From Micromonospora halotolerans (GTDB lineage Bacteria > Actinomycetota > Actinomycetes > Mycobacteriales > Micromonosporaceae), in contig NZ_CP134876.1 in NCBI RefSeq assembly GCF_032108445.1, forward strand, positions 4,464,001 through 4,528,000: a stretch of 64,000 bases of DNA. The letters are read 5' to 3'. Positions 32,454-41,945 of this stretch are shown here, piece by piece (position 1 is the stretch's first letter; the number at the start of each line of letters is the position of its first letter). Both the position numbers and the translations under genes were made by a program. A model generated the notes under the pieces. That model saw only the letters and a list, made by a program, of their open reading frames with translations, did not search any database and had not been told where the DNA came from.

Positions 32454-32717
32454 GTGAGCGCAGCGGACATCATGGCGAGGCTGGCGGCGGCGGCCCAGAA
32501 GCTGGACGAGGCGAAGGCCCGGACGGCCGCCGCGGCGCAGGACGCCGCCGAGGCCCGGGCTCTGGTGGCGGGCGCGCTGGAGGGCGTGGCGGCCGGGCCG
32601 CTGCTCAACATGATCGACGCTTACCGGCAGGCGCTCACCCAGGCTGCGCAGGGCGGCGAGCCGGCCCGGCAGCACGTGCAGGAGACGATCGCCAAGGTCC
32701 AGGCGCTGGGTAGCTGA
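32454..32717 (+). CDS. Small all-helical protein (DUF6244-like)
   Basis: An 87-residue protein predicted to be two helices: residues ~3-45 (ADIMARLAAAAQKLDEAKAR onward, Ala/Lys/Glu heptads) and ~52-84, joined by a GPLL turn. There is no cysteine, tryptophan or signal peptide. Size, heptads and helix-turn-helix shape recall WXG100-like substrates of FtsK-type secretion systems, but the WxG motif is absent. I recall similar sequences as DUF6244 in Micromonosporaceae, from memory only. The start is GTG 32454 with a strong ribosome site. Its position after an FtsK-like ATPase and membrane partner suggests that it is a substrate or subunit of that machine. Confidence 0.8.
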   Translation: MSAADIMARLAAAAQKLDEAKARTAAAAQDAAEARALVAGALEGVAAGPLLNMIDAYRQALTQAAQGGEPARQHVQETIAKVQALGS

Positions 32718-32739
32718 GAGCGCCCACCCCCGCCGGTGG

Positions 32740-34101
32740 TCAGGGGTCGGTGAGGACGAGCCACTCGTCGTCGCGCCGGCCGACGGTGGTGTCCGCCGGC
32801 CAGTCGTGGGTCACGGACGCCGACGCGCGGGCCTGGTCGACCAGCGGCCGGCGGGCCAGTGTCGCCCCCTCGAAGCTGGCCCGGCCGTGGAACACGGCCC
32901 GGCCGAAGTTGGCGGCCCCCTCGAAGCGGGCCCCCTCGAACCAGGCCTCCGCGCCGAACTCGGTCCAGCGGAACAGCGCCAGGTCGGCGAACCGGGCCCG
33001 GCGGAAGCCCGCGTACGCCGCGAAGGTGGTGTGCTCCATGGACAGTCCGGCCAGGAACGCCGCCTCGCGGAAGGTGGCGCTTCCCGCGAACCGGGCCCGG
33101 TCGAAGCTGCTGGGCTGCCGCAGCGTGGCGCCGCGGAAGGAGACCGGCCCGAAGCTCGTCCCGCGGCAGGACAGCGTGCCGCCGAGGTCGGCCCGGTCGA
33201 AGCTCACCGGGCCCGCGAAGCGGGCGTCGTCCAGCACGAGTTCCGCGTCGCCGGTGAGGTCCTCGAAGATGGCGTCGGCGAACTCCGCGGTCAGCCGGAG
33301 CCGGCCGCGGACGACCGCCCCGGCGAAGCTGGTGGTGCCCGTGCAGACCGCGCCGGTGAGGTCCAGGTCCACGAGGGTGCAGCCGGCGGCGTCGAAGTCG
33401 TGCAGCCGGGCGCCGGTCAGGTCCAGCGCGATGCCGGGCCACCAGTCGTCGCCGTCGGCGCGCAGGTGCCGGGCGAGCATCCGCTGCGCCGTGCGGCGCA
33501 CCTCGGTCTCGCGCGGGTCGTCGGGCGCCGGCATCCGGAGGTACGCGCAGAGCACCGCCACGATCGTCGGCCGCTGTTCCGGGTTGTCCTGACCGAGCCG
33601 TTCGAGGGCGTGCAGGCCGCCGAGGCGTACCGCGGGGTTGTCGCTGCCGACCAGCTCGATGGCCCGGACGTACAGCTCGGTGAGCCGCCGCTCGGCGGCG
33701 TCGTGTTCGACGGCGGCGGCCTGCCGCTCCTGGTGCCGCTGACCGGCGTAGGCGACCGCCTCGGCGTGCGCCTGCACCCGGTCGCGGTGCGCCTGGTCCC
33801 GGGCGGCCACGGCCTCCTGGTGCCGCTGCCCGCGCTCGTTGATCCACTGTCGACGGGCGGCGAGCAGCAGCGCCAGCCCGCCGCCGGTGCCGGCGACCAC
33901 GGTGAGACCGGTGCGGATGGCGTCGACGCGCAGCGTGGCCCGGGTGTCCGGTTGGGCGGCCCGGTCGGCCTCGCCGAGCAGCCAGTCCAGGACCAGCCAG
34001 CCGAGCAGGACGGCCAGCAGCAGCCCGAGCAGCGCCAACCACCACGGCATCACCCGGAGCGGTTTCTCCGGCGGCGGTGGGGTGGACACGGCGCTCAGCA
34101 T
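32740..34101 (-). CDS. Pentapeptide-repeat membrane protein
   Basis: A 453-residue protein. Two transmembrane helices lie at about 18-40 (WWLALLGLLLAVLLGWLVLDWL) and 62-82, followed by a charged coiled coil rich in HQE/RDQ (~85-140). Next is the segment AIELVGSDNPAVRLGGLHALERL, common to this actinobacterial group. About 200 C-terminal residues of A(D/N/R)(L/F)xx-type pentapeptide repeats follow, such as ARFAG, ADLGG, TSFGP and ARFEG, forming a right-handed beta-helix. The function is unknown: such helices can mimic DNA or act as scaffolds. ATG 34101 is chosen although no ribosome site is evident; GTG 34089 is possible. It converges on the small helical gene. Confidence 0.85.
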   Translation of the reverse strand: MLSAVSTPPPPEKPLRVMPWWLALLGLLLAVLLGWLVLDWLLGEADRAAQPDTRATLRVDAIRTGLTVVAGTGGGLALLLAARRQWINERGQRHQEAVAARDQAHRDRVQAHAEAVAYAGQRHQERQAAAVEHDAAERRLTELYVRAIELVGSDNPAVRLGGLHALERLGQDNPEQRPTIVAVLCAYLRMPAPDDPRETEVRRTAQRMLARHLRADGDDWWPGIALDLTGARLHDFDAAGCTLVDLDLTGAVCTGTTSFAGAVVRGRLRLTAEFADAIFEDLTGDAELVLDDARFAGPVSFDRADLGGTLSCRGTSFGPVSFRGATLRQPSSFDRARFAGSATFREAAFLAGLSMEHTTFAAYAGFRRARFADLALFRWTEFGAEAWFEGARFEGAANFGRAVFHGRASFEGATLARRPLVDQARASASVTHDWPADTTVGRRDDEWLVLTDP

Positions 34102-34196
34102 GCCATTTGGGCGGGCGGGCCGGGGGACCGCCGGACGCCGGATACGCCGGTTTGTGCCCCCTGCGGAACATCGGGTTACCAGCGCGTAACTTTCCA

Positions 34197-34226
34197 TTGA
34201 CGTCTGTGAAATCGGACACGCATCAT
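34197..34226 (+). promoter_or_regulatory. Possible promoter of the lipase gene
   Basis: TTGACG (34197-34202), 18-base spacer, CATCAT (34221-34226). The -35 is good and the -10 is poor. The leader would be ~65 bases and contains ATCGT-TTCC-ACGAT, a small inverted repeat. Confidence 0.35.
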
Positions 34227-34298
34227 CGTTTCCACGATCGATCGGATCCCCCCACCCGTCTCCCGGAAATCCGGGGCCTCCCACCGGAGGTGCAGCCC

Positions 34299-35126
34299 AT
34301 GCTGCTCCGAACGATCCTGGCCGCCACCGCCGCCGTCACCGCCCTGCTGGTCCCGGCCACCGCCGCCCACGCCGAGCCCGCCACCCAAACGGCCACCACC
34401 ACCGAACCCACCGCCGCCGGCAACGCCGAGGCCACCCGGGCCGACGCCGCCGGTCTCGCCGCCGCCGGCGCCGACCCGGTCGTCGTGGTCGGCGGGCTGA
34501 TCGGAGTCTCCATCGCCTACGAGCCGATCGCCGCCCGGCTGCGCGCCGACGGCTACCGGGTCTCCATCTACCAGTTGCCGAACCTCGGCTTCGGCGACAT
34601 CCGCGAGTCCGCCCGGGCCCTGTCGTCCTATGTCGACCAGGTCCGCTCCGCCACCGGGGCGGCCAAGGTGGACCTGGTCACCCACTCCGAGGGCGGCCTG
34701 GTCTCCCGCTGGTACGTCACGTTCCTCGGCGGCGCCGCCAAGGTCGACCAGTACGTCAGCCTGGGCAGCCCGCAGCAGGGCACCTACGTCGCCAACATCG
34801 TCAACTTCCTGGGGCTGGGCAGCTGCGCGGGCATCGTCGCCTGCCAGCAGATGTCCATCGGGTCCAGCCTCCTGGCCGACCTCAACGGCGGCGACGACAC
34901 CCCGGGCGCGGTCCGCTGGACCACCGTCCGGACCTGGCAGGACGAGCTGGTACGCCCGGTCGACAACGCCTCCCTCGCCGACGGCGCCACCAACGTCCTG
35001 GTGCAGGCGTGGTGCCCGCTGCGGATCGTCGGCCACCTGGGCCTGATCCTCGACGGCACCACGTACAGCGTCGTGCGGCAGGTGCTCGCCGGCGCCGCGA
35101 TCCGCCCCAACTGTTTCGCGCTCTGA
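34299..35126 (+). CDS. Secreted alpha/beta hydrolase (triacylglycerol lipase-like)
   Basis: A 275-residue exported hydrolase. The signal peptide is residues 1-~25 (LRTILAATAAVTALL to AHAE), then a Thr/Ala-rich linker to ~55. The lipase core has the oxyanion strand DPVVVVGGLIG, the nucleophile serine in VDLVTHSEGGLVSRW (T-H-S-E-G, a variant of GHSxG) and the likely catalytic histidine in RIVGHLGLI. Four cysteines in the mature part can form two disulfides. It resembles Streptomyces secreted lipases of the LipA/EstA type. ATG 34299 follows CGGAGG by 8 bases. Role: extracellular lipid or ester hydrolysis. Confidence 0.9.
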   Translation: MLLRTILAATAAVTALLVPATAAHAEPATQTATTTEPTAAGNAEATRADAAGLAAAGADPVVVVGGLIGVSIAYEPIAARLRADGYRVSIYQLPNLGFGDIRESARALSSYVDQVRSATGAAKVDLVTHSEGGLVSRWYVTFLGGAAKVDQYVSLGSPQQGTYVANIVNFLGLGSCAGIVACQQMSIGSSLLADLNGGDDTPGAVRWTTVRTWQDELVRPVDNASLADGATNVLVQAWCPLRIVGHLGLILDGTTYSVVRQVLAGAAIRPNCFAL

Positions 35127-35137
35127 GACCGGTTCCC

Positions 35138-35172
35138 GGCTCGACGGTCGCCGCGCCGGCGGCCGTCGAGCC
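35138..35172. terminator. Bidirectional terminator
   Basis: GGCTCGACGGTCGCCG (35138-35153) pairs with CGGCGGCCGTCGAGCC (35157-35172) over 16 bp with one G-T wobble and a 3-base loop, between convergent genes. Confidence 0.7.
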
Positions 35173-35176
35173 CCGG

Positions 35177-36754
35177 TCAGTCGGTGGTCCGGCCGAGGAT
35201 GAGGTCGGCCGCCCGCCAGGCCAGCGCGGTCACCGGTGCGCTGGTCCAGCCGGACACCATCGCGGGCAGCACCGACGCGTCGACGACCCGCAGCCCGTCC
35301 ACCCCGCGCACCCGGAGCTGCGGGTCGACCACGTGGTCGTCGCCGGTCCCCATGGCGCAGGTGCCGATGGCGTGGTAGCCGCAGTAGCCGTGCGTCCGGC
35401 CGGCCTCGATGATCTCCTCGTCGGTCTGGGCCGCCGGCCCGGGCAGGGTCTCCGCCGCGATCCGCTTGGCGATCGGCCCGGTGGCGAACAGCTCCCGGAC
35501 GAGGCGCACCGCGTCCACGGCGACCCGCCGGTCGTGCGCGGTGGCGAAGTAGTTCGCCACGATCGCGGGTGGGGTGCGGGGGTCGGGGTCGGTGACCGCG
35601 AGACTGCCCTCGCTGTCGGGGCGGGTCACCGTGCCCAGGCACAGCAGGCCCGGCTCCCGCTCCAGCTCCAGCGCCCGCCCGGGGCGCGGTGGCGCCGCCG
35701 AGAAGGGCGCCATCAACAGGTGCACGTCCGGGCGGTCCAGCTCCGGACGGGACCGGACGTGGGCCGCGACGTCCAGCACCGGAAGGGCGAGCGGGCCACC
35801 GCGGGTGGCCAGCCAGCGCAGGGCGGCCCGGGCCTGGCCCAGCGGGCTGCCCAACCGGGCGTTGTAGCCGCCGGGCTCGGCGAGCCGGTACTGCAGGGGG
35901 ATCGGCCGGTGCTCGCGCAGGCCCGCCCCCACCCGGGGCCGGTCGAGCAGCACCGGGACGCCGGCCGCGCGCAGGGTGTCGGCCGGCCCGATGCCGGAGA
36001 CCTGCAGCAGCTGCGGGGTGGCCAGGGCGCCCGCCGCGAGGATCACCTCGGCGGCCGCCCGGTGGTCGACCTCCCGGCCCCGGTGCGCGACCCGTACGCC
36101 GACCGCCCGGCCGCCCTCCACCAGCAGGCGCAGCGCGACGGTGTCGACGGCGACGGTCAGGTTCGGCCGCTGCCGCACCGGGTGCAGGAAGGCGTCGGCG
36201 GCGGTGACCCGGCGGCCGGCGTGGATGGTGGCCGTGACGTAGCCGATCCGCTCGCCGTCGTCGGCGTCGAGGTCGTCGGCGCGGCGCCAGCCCAGCTCCG
36301 CCCCGGTCTCCAGCATCTCCTCGCAGAGCGGGTCGGTGCCGGTGGCGACGGACAGGCGGACCGGGCCGTCGGTGTCGCGCGCCGGGTGGTCCTCCAGCTG
36401 CGCGAAGATCGGCCCCATGGTCGACCAGCCCCAGCCGAGGGGCGCCAGCGCGTCCCAGTCGGCCGCCGCGCCCCGGCTCCAGACCATGCCGTTGATCGCG
36501 GTCGAACCGCCGATCAGCCGACCACGCTGCCAGGTCTCGTGCCGCCCCGGTGCGATGGTCGCCGGATAGTGCCAGGCGGTGCGCGGGTCGTCCATGAGCC
36601 GGGCGAACGCCTTGGGCACGCGTACGAAGGGGCTGCGGTCCCAGCCGCCCGCCTCGATGAGCAGCACCCGGGTGCCCGGGTCCTCGCTGAGCCGGTTGGC
36701 CAGCACGCACCCGGCCGCCCCGGCACCGACGATCACGTAGTCGAAACCGTCCAC
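35177..36754 (-). CDS. GMC family FAD oxidoreductase (choline dehydrogenase-like)
   Basis: A 525-residue flavoprotein of the glucose-methanol-choline family. The FAD Rossmann motif VIVGAGAAGCVLANRLSEDP is at residues ~8-27, with the acidic end in LLIEAGG. GMC signature 1 is LIGGSTAINGMVWSRG, signature 2 is GALATPQLLQVSGIGP, and the C-terminal active-site block GYHAIGTCAMGTGDDHVVDPQ carries the catalytic histidine. It oxidises an alcohol; the substrate is unknown. GTG 36754 has a GGGGG site nearby. The aldo/keto reductase gene lies 76 bases upstream on the same strand, so the two may be co-expressed. Confidence 0.92.
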   Translation of the reverse strand: MDGFDYVIVGAGAAGCVLANRLSEDPGTRVLLIEAGGWDRSPFVRVPKAFARLMDDPRTAWHYPATIAPGRHETWQRGRLIGGSTAINGMVWSRGAAADWDALAPLGWGWSTMGPIFAQLEDHPARDTDGPVRLSVATGTDPLCEEMLETGAELGWRRADDLDADDGERIGYVTATIHAGRRVTAADAFLHPVRQRPNLTVAVDTVALRLLVEGGRAVGVRVAHRGREVDHRAAAEVILAAGALATPQLLQVSGIGPADTLRAAGVPVLLDRPRVGAGLREHRPIPLQYRLAEPGGYNARLGSPLGQARAALRWLATRGGPLALPVLDVAAHVRSRPELDRPDVHLLMAPFSAAPPRPGRALELEREPGLLCLGTVTRPDSEGSLAVTDPDPRTPPAIVANYFATAHDRRVAVDAVRLVRELFATGPIAKRIAAETLPGPAAQTDEEIIEAGRTHGYCGYHAIGTCAMGTGDDHVVDPQLRVRGVDGLRVVDASVLPAMVSGWTSAPVTALAWRAADLILGRTTD

Positions 36755-36830
36755 TCCGGACCCCCGCTCGTCCCGGGCGTGAGAATCCTCCTGACGGTAG
36801 CGGTTCGATCACGCTTCGGAAAGGGGCCGC

Positions 36831-37697
36831 TCAGGTGGCCTTGGCGAGCGCCTCGAACTCCTCGTCAGTGAGCCGCACCTCGGCCGCCGCGACGTTCTCC
36901 TCCAGGTGCGCCACGGAGGACGTACCCGGAATGGGGAGCATGACCGGCGACCGGCGCAACAGCCAGGCGAGGGCGAGCTGCGCGGGCGTCGCGCCGTGGT
37001 CGGTGGAGATCGCGTCCAGCGGGCCGCCCGGCCGGGCCAGGTTGCCGGTGGCGATCGGGAACCAGGGGATGAACGCCAGGTCGTTGCGCTCGCAGTGCTC
37101 CAGCACGTCCTCGGCGCTGCGGTCGGCGAGGTTGTAGAGGTTCTGCACCGACACGATCGGGGTGATCCGCTGGGCCGCCTCGATCTGCTCGACGGTCACC
37201 TCGGAGAGCCCGATGTGCCGCACCTTCCCCTCCTGCCGCAGCAGCGCCAGCTCGCCGAGCTGGTCCTCCAGCGGCACCTTCGCGTCGATCCGGTGCAGCT
37301 GGTAGAGCGGGATGCAGTCCAGGCCCAGGTGGCGCAGGCTCAGCTCGCACTGCTGGCGCAGGTACTCGGGACGGCCCACCGGCCGCCAGTCGCCCGGCCC
37401 GGAGCGGGTCAGCCCGGCCTTGGTCGCGATGACCAGGTCCTCGCCGTACGGGTGCAGCGCCTCCCTGATCAGCAGCTCGCTGACGAAGGGGCCGTAGGAG
37501 TCGGCCGTGTCGATGAAGGTGACGCCCAGCTCGTACGCGCGGCGCAGCACCCGCACCGCCTCGGCCGGGTCCTTCGGGTCGCCCCAGACCCCGGGGCCGG
37601 TGAGCTGCATGGCCCCGTAGCCCAGCCGGTCGACCTGAAGGTCGCCACCGATCCGGTAGGTGCCCGAGGCCTTCGCGGGCCCGGTGCTGGTCGCCAT
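36831..37697 (-). CDS. Aldo/keto reductase
   Basis: A 288-residue NADPH-dependent oxidoreductase (TIM barrel). The catalytic tetrad is visible: Asp and Tyr in [14 protein letters not shown], Lys in IATKAGLTR, and His in [11 protein letters not shown]. The C-terminal NADPH-binding region has [14 protein letters not shown]. It belongs to the AKR group of bacterial YajO/PdxI-like proteins. The substrate is unknown. ATG 37697 has GGAGGA at 5 bases. The same-strand GMC oxidoreductase follows. Confidence 0.93.
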   Translation of the reverse strand: MATSTGPAKASGTYRIGGDLQVDRLGYGAMQLTGPGVWGDPKDPAEAVRVLRRAYELGVTFIDTADSYGPFVSELLIREALHPYGEDLVIATKAGLTRSGPGDWRPVGRPEYLRQQCELSLRHLGLDCIPLYQLHRIDAKVPLEDQLGELALLRQEGKVRHIGLSEVTVEQIEAAQRITPIVSVQNLYNLADRSAEDVLEHCERNDLAFIPWFPIATGNLARPGGPLDAISTDHGATPAQLALAWLLRRSPVMLPIPGTSSVAHLEENVAAAEVRLTDEEFEALAKAT

Positions 37698-37891
37698 GGC
37701 GGTCCTCCTGCGCGTCGTCGTCGGCGGCGCTCGCCGCCCCGACCGGGAGTCTTTCCCGCGAATCGCCGCCGCCAACGTCCCGGGACGGTGTTTCCCCGGC
37801 CGCCGGCGCGGGGCGGGCAGTTTGCGGCGAGCGACCCCGGGAGCCGGGCCCGCCGTGCGACGCTGGGCGCAACGGTGGTCTGGAGGTGCGC

Positions 37892-38257
37892 ATGGCCGCG
37901 ACGCCACGGCTCGACTTCGCGCTCGACACGTACGAGTGCATCGTGCTCTACCCGGGGCCGTCGGGCCGGGCGCTGCCGGACGAGACCGTGCAACGCCTCC
38001 AGGCCGAGCACATCCAGCACATGCAGGCGCTGCAACGGCGGGGCATCGTCCTGGTCGACGGCTCGGTGGACGGCCCGGCCCGCGAGCCCGACCCGCCGAT
38101 CGGCTTCGGCCTGGCCCGCACCGGCTCGGTCGACGACGTGCGCAGCGTCATGGAGGCCGACCCGGCCGTGCAGGCCGGGCTCTACCGGGTCGAGGTGCTC
38201 ACCTTCCTCTGCCCGGCCGGCTCGCTGGAGTTCCCCCTCGTCAAGGCGCAGAGCTGA
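37892..38257 (+). CDS. YciI-like (YCII domain) protein
   Basis: A 121-residue ferredoxin-like alpha+beta protein of the YCII superfamily: [12 protein letters not shown] begins strand 1, [23 protein letters not shown] contains the conserved His and the strand after it, and [16 protein letters not shown] is the C-terminal strand. The conserved histidine and the DG dipeptide are present. The family's function is largely unknown, though some members are dehydrochlorinase-like enzymes. ATG 37892 is preceded by GGAGG at 5 bases. A broken FAD-oxidase remnant starts immediately downstream. Confidence 0.8.
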   Translation: MAATPRLDFALDTYECIVLYPGPSGRALPDETVQRLQAEHIQHMQALQRRGIVLVDGSVDGPAREPDPPIGFGLARTGSVDDVRSVMEADPAVQAGLYRVEVLTFLCPAGSLEFPLVKAQS

Positions 38258-38261
38258 CTGT

Positions 38262-38753
38262 CGTCCGGGCGACCGCCTGCTCACCCCCGCCGACGCCGGG
38301 TTCCCCGCCGCCGTCCGGCTCTGGAACGGCGCCCCCGCCGGCACGCCCGCGCTGGTCGCCCGCGTCCGGGACGCCGGCGAGGTCGCCCTGGCGGTCCGCG
38401 TCGCCGGGCGCTGCCGGCTCCCGCTGTCGGTCCGCGCCGGCGGCCACGACCGGGCCGGCCGGGCGCTGCGCGCCGGCGGGCTGGTCGTCGACCTCACCGG
38501 CCTGCGCCGGGTCGACTTCGACCCCGGCACCGGGGTGGTCACCGTGGGCGGCGGGGCGACGGCCACCGACGTGCTGGCCGCCCTGCGACCGTACGACCGG
38601 GTGGTGGCCGCCCGCGTGGTGCGCGCGGTCGGGCTGGCCGGGCTGACCCTGGCCGGCGGCTACGGCCCGCTCTGCGGCCGGCACCGGCTGGCGACGGACG
38701 CCGACGCCGGGGTGGCGCCGGTCGATCTCCGGGAGCGCTCCGCCGAGGGATGA
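38262..38753 (+). pseudogene. Remnant of a FAD-linked (PCMH/BBE-type) oxidase
   Basis: The frame ending at the TGA at 38753 encodes about 160 residues matching only the first third of a FAD-binding PCMH oxidase: LLTPADAGFPAAVRLWNG, ALAVRVAGRCRLPLSVRAGGHD (the usual histidyl-flavin RxGGH), GGLVVDLTGLRRVDFDP, VTVGGGATATDVLAAL and LAGLTLAGGYGPLCGRHRLATD. It has no ATG, GTG or TTG start after the YciI stop and ends abruptly with an unrelated tail. A functional enzyme needs ~450 residues. It is a deletion-truncated relic. Confidence 0.65.
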
Positions 38754-38903
38754 ACGCGAGCGGTACGATTTCCGCCGCGCGGTCGCCGATGCCCGCCACA
38801 CACGACGTCCCGGTGCGGTGCCACACCGCCCGCCGGCGCGGGTCTCGCGCGTCGTTGGACAACTGTTCCGCAGTCCGAAAGGGGCCGGCCGGCAGGTCGA
38901 CCC

Positions 38904-38921
38904 GGAGGAGAGACTAGCCTG

Positions 38922-38930
<9 letters not shown>
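38904..38930 (+). promoter_or_regulatory. Start region of pyk (ribosome site and -10-like TAGCCT)
   Basis: GGAGGAG (38904-38910) lies 11 bases before ATG 38922, while TAGCCT (38915-38920) lies exactly 7 bases before GTG 38928. The first fits ordinary initiation at ATG 38922 and the second a leaderless transcript from GTG 38928. The two starts differ by two codons. Confidence 0.4.
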
Positions 38931-40366
<1,436 letters not shown>

Positions 40367-40370
<4 letters not shown>

Positions 40371-41251
40371 GTGGGAGTCCGGTGGCGACCGGGCAGGCCG
40401 CGGTGGACCAGCTCCTTGAGGTGCTGGACCTCGACCAGACCGGCGGGATGACCTTCCGCGGGATCAGCCCGCCGGTGGGCCCGCAGCGGGTCTACGGCGG
40501 CCAGGTCGCCGGCCAGGCCCTGGTCGCCGCGGGACGCACCGTCGACCCGGAGCGTTTCGTGCACTCCCTGCACGGCTACTTCGTCCGCCCCGGCGATCCC
40601 GTCGAGCCGATCGAATACCAGGTGGAGAACGTCCGGGACGGCCGCTCGTTCTCGGTGCGCCGCTCCGTGGCGCTCCAGCACGACAAGCCGATCTTCTTCA
40701 TGTCGGCCTCGTTCCAGCGGCAGGAGGAGGGGCTGGACCACCACGCGCCGGTCCCGCCCGACGTGCCCGCCCCGGACGACGTCCCCACCATGACCGACCG
40801 GCTCTCCCGCTACCCGGAGCGGCTGGGCATCTGGGGCCAGATCCCGCGCCCCATCGACGTGCGCTACGTCGGTGAGCCCGGCTGGGTACGCCCCGGTGAC
40901 CGTCCCGCCGAACCCCACCAGCGGGTCTGGATGCGCCTCGACGGCAAGCTCCCCGACGACCCGCTGCTGCACGCCTGCGCGCTCACCTACGCCTCCGACC
41001 TGACGCTGCTCGACTCGGTGCTGTCGGTGCACGGCGAGGTGTGGGGGCCCGGGGGAGTGGTGGGCGCGAGCCTCGACCACGCGCTCTGGTTCCACCGGTC
41101 GTTCCGCGCCGACGAGTGGTTCCTCTACGACTGCTGGAGCCCGTCCGCGTCCGGGGCCCGGGGCCTGGCCACCGGCCGGATGTTCACCACCGACGGCCGG
41201 CACATCGCCAGCGCCGTGCAGGAGGGGCTGCTGCGCCGGGTCGGCGCCTGA
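40367..41251 (+). CDS. Acyl-CoA thioesterase II (TesB-like)
   Basis: A 294-residue double hot-dog thioesterase that hydrolyses acyl-CoA to free acid and CoA. The N-terminal hot-dog has GPQRVYGGQVAGQALVAAGRTV and VHSLHGYFVRPGDP; the C-terminal one has ALTYASDLTLLDSV (the catalytic aspartate in YASDL), LDHALWFHRSFRADEWFLYD and ARGLATGRMFTTDGRHIASA. Asp, Ser/Thr and Gln of the TesB triad appear to be present. ATG 40367 overlaps the pyk stop; GTG 40382 (GGGAG upstream) is an alternative. Co-transcription with pyk is conserved in many actinobacteria. Confidence 0.93.
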
Positions 41252-41308
41252 CCGGTAAGCGTGACCGTTCGGCCGAGGGTCGGGAGACCGGGCGGCTGAC
41301 CAGGGGAC

Positions 41309-41322
41309 TAACCTTGCCGGCA
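41309..41322 (+). promoter_or_regulatory. -10 element for a leaderless rrf2 transcript
   Basis: TAACCT (41309-41314) lies 7 bases before ATG 41322, with no ribosome site in between, so the mRNA probably starts at the ATG. Confidence 0.5.
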
Positions 41323-41792
41323 TGCGCCTCTCCGCTCGGGTCGACTACGCCCTCCGCGCGGCCGCCGAGCTGGCCTCGGTCGCCGACGGCGCGACCGCCG
41401 GGCGGAGCCGGCCGGTGACCGCCGAGCAGATCGCCCGCACCCAGGACATCCCGCCGAAGTTCCTGGAGAGCATCCTGCTCCAGTTGCGCCGCAGCGGCAT
41501 CGTGCACGCCCAGCGCGGCCCCGAGGGCGGCTACTGGCTGGCCCGGCCCGCGGCGGAGATCTCCCTCGCCGAGGTGATCCGGGTCATCGACGGCCCGCTG
41601 GCGCACGTCCGCGGCCAGCGCCCGGAGCAGCTCGGCTACCAGGGCGCGGCGCGCGCCCTGCAGGACGTGTGGATCGCCCTGCGGGCCAGCGAGCGGGAGA
41701 TCCTCGAACTGGTCACCATCGCCGACGTGGCCAGCGGCAGCCTGCCCGGCCGGATCAACGACCTCGCGGCCGACCCCAGCGCCTGGAGCTGA
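41322..41792 (+). CDS. Rrf2 family transcriptional regulator without iron-sulfur cysteines
   Basis: A 156-residue regulator with the Rrf2 winged HTH: RLSARVDYALRAAAELA, then VTAEQIARTQDIPPKFLESILLQLRRSGIVHAQRGPEGGYWLARP. There is no cysteine in the whole protein, so it cannot bind a [2Fe-2S] cluster as IscR or NsrR do; it belongs to the CymR-like cysteine-free group, which senses through protein partners or small molecules. A TauE/SafE exporter gene lies 153 bases downstream on the same strand, suggesting a role in sulfur metabolism. Confidence 0.92.
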   Translation: MRLSARVDYALRAAAELASVADGATAGRSRPVTAEQIARTQDIPPKFLESILLQLRRSGIVHAQRGPEGGYWLARPAAEISLAEVIRVIDGPLAHVRGQRPEQLGYQGAARALQDVWIALRASEREILELVTIADVASGSLPGRINDLAADPSAWS

Positions 41793-41899
41793 CGCTCCCC
41801 TCGGCGGCCCCGGCACCGCCGTCCCGCGCGCCCGCCGCGCCGTCCGGCGCGTTCCCACCAACCGGATGGGGGACTTGACCGGAGCGCTCTCGTACCGCA

Positions 41900-41928
41900 T
41901 TGTCGACCAAGTCGATAGGAGATACCGA
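41900..41928 (+). promoter_or_regulatory. Promoter region of the TauE/SafE gene
   Basis: TTGTCG (41900-41905), 17-base spacer, TACCGA (41923-41928). The spacer contains GTCGATAGG and, with the -35, a GTCGA-N4-GTCGA-type direct repeat. This AT-richer patch directly follows the Rrf2 gene and is the natural place for its binding site. Confidence 0.4.
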
Positions 41929-41945
41929 AAAGTCAGGGGGCGCTC

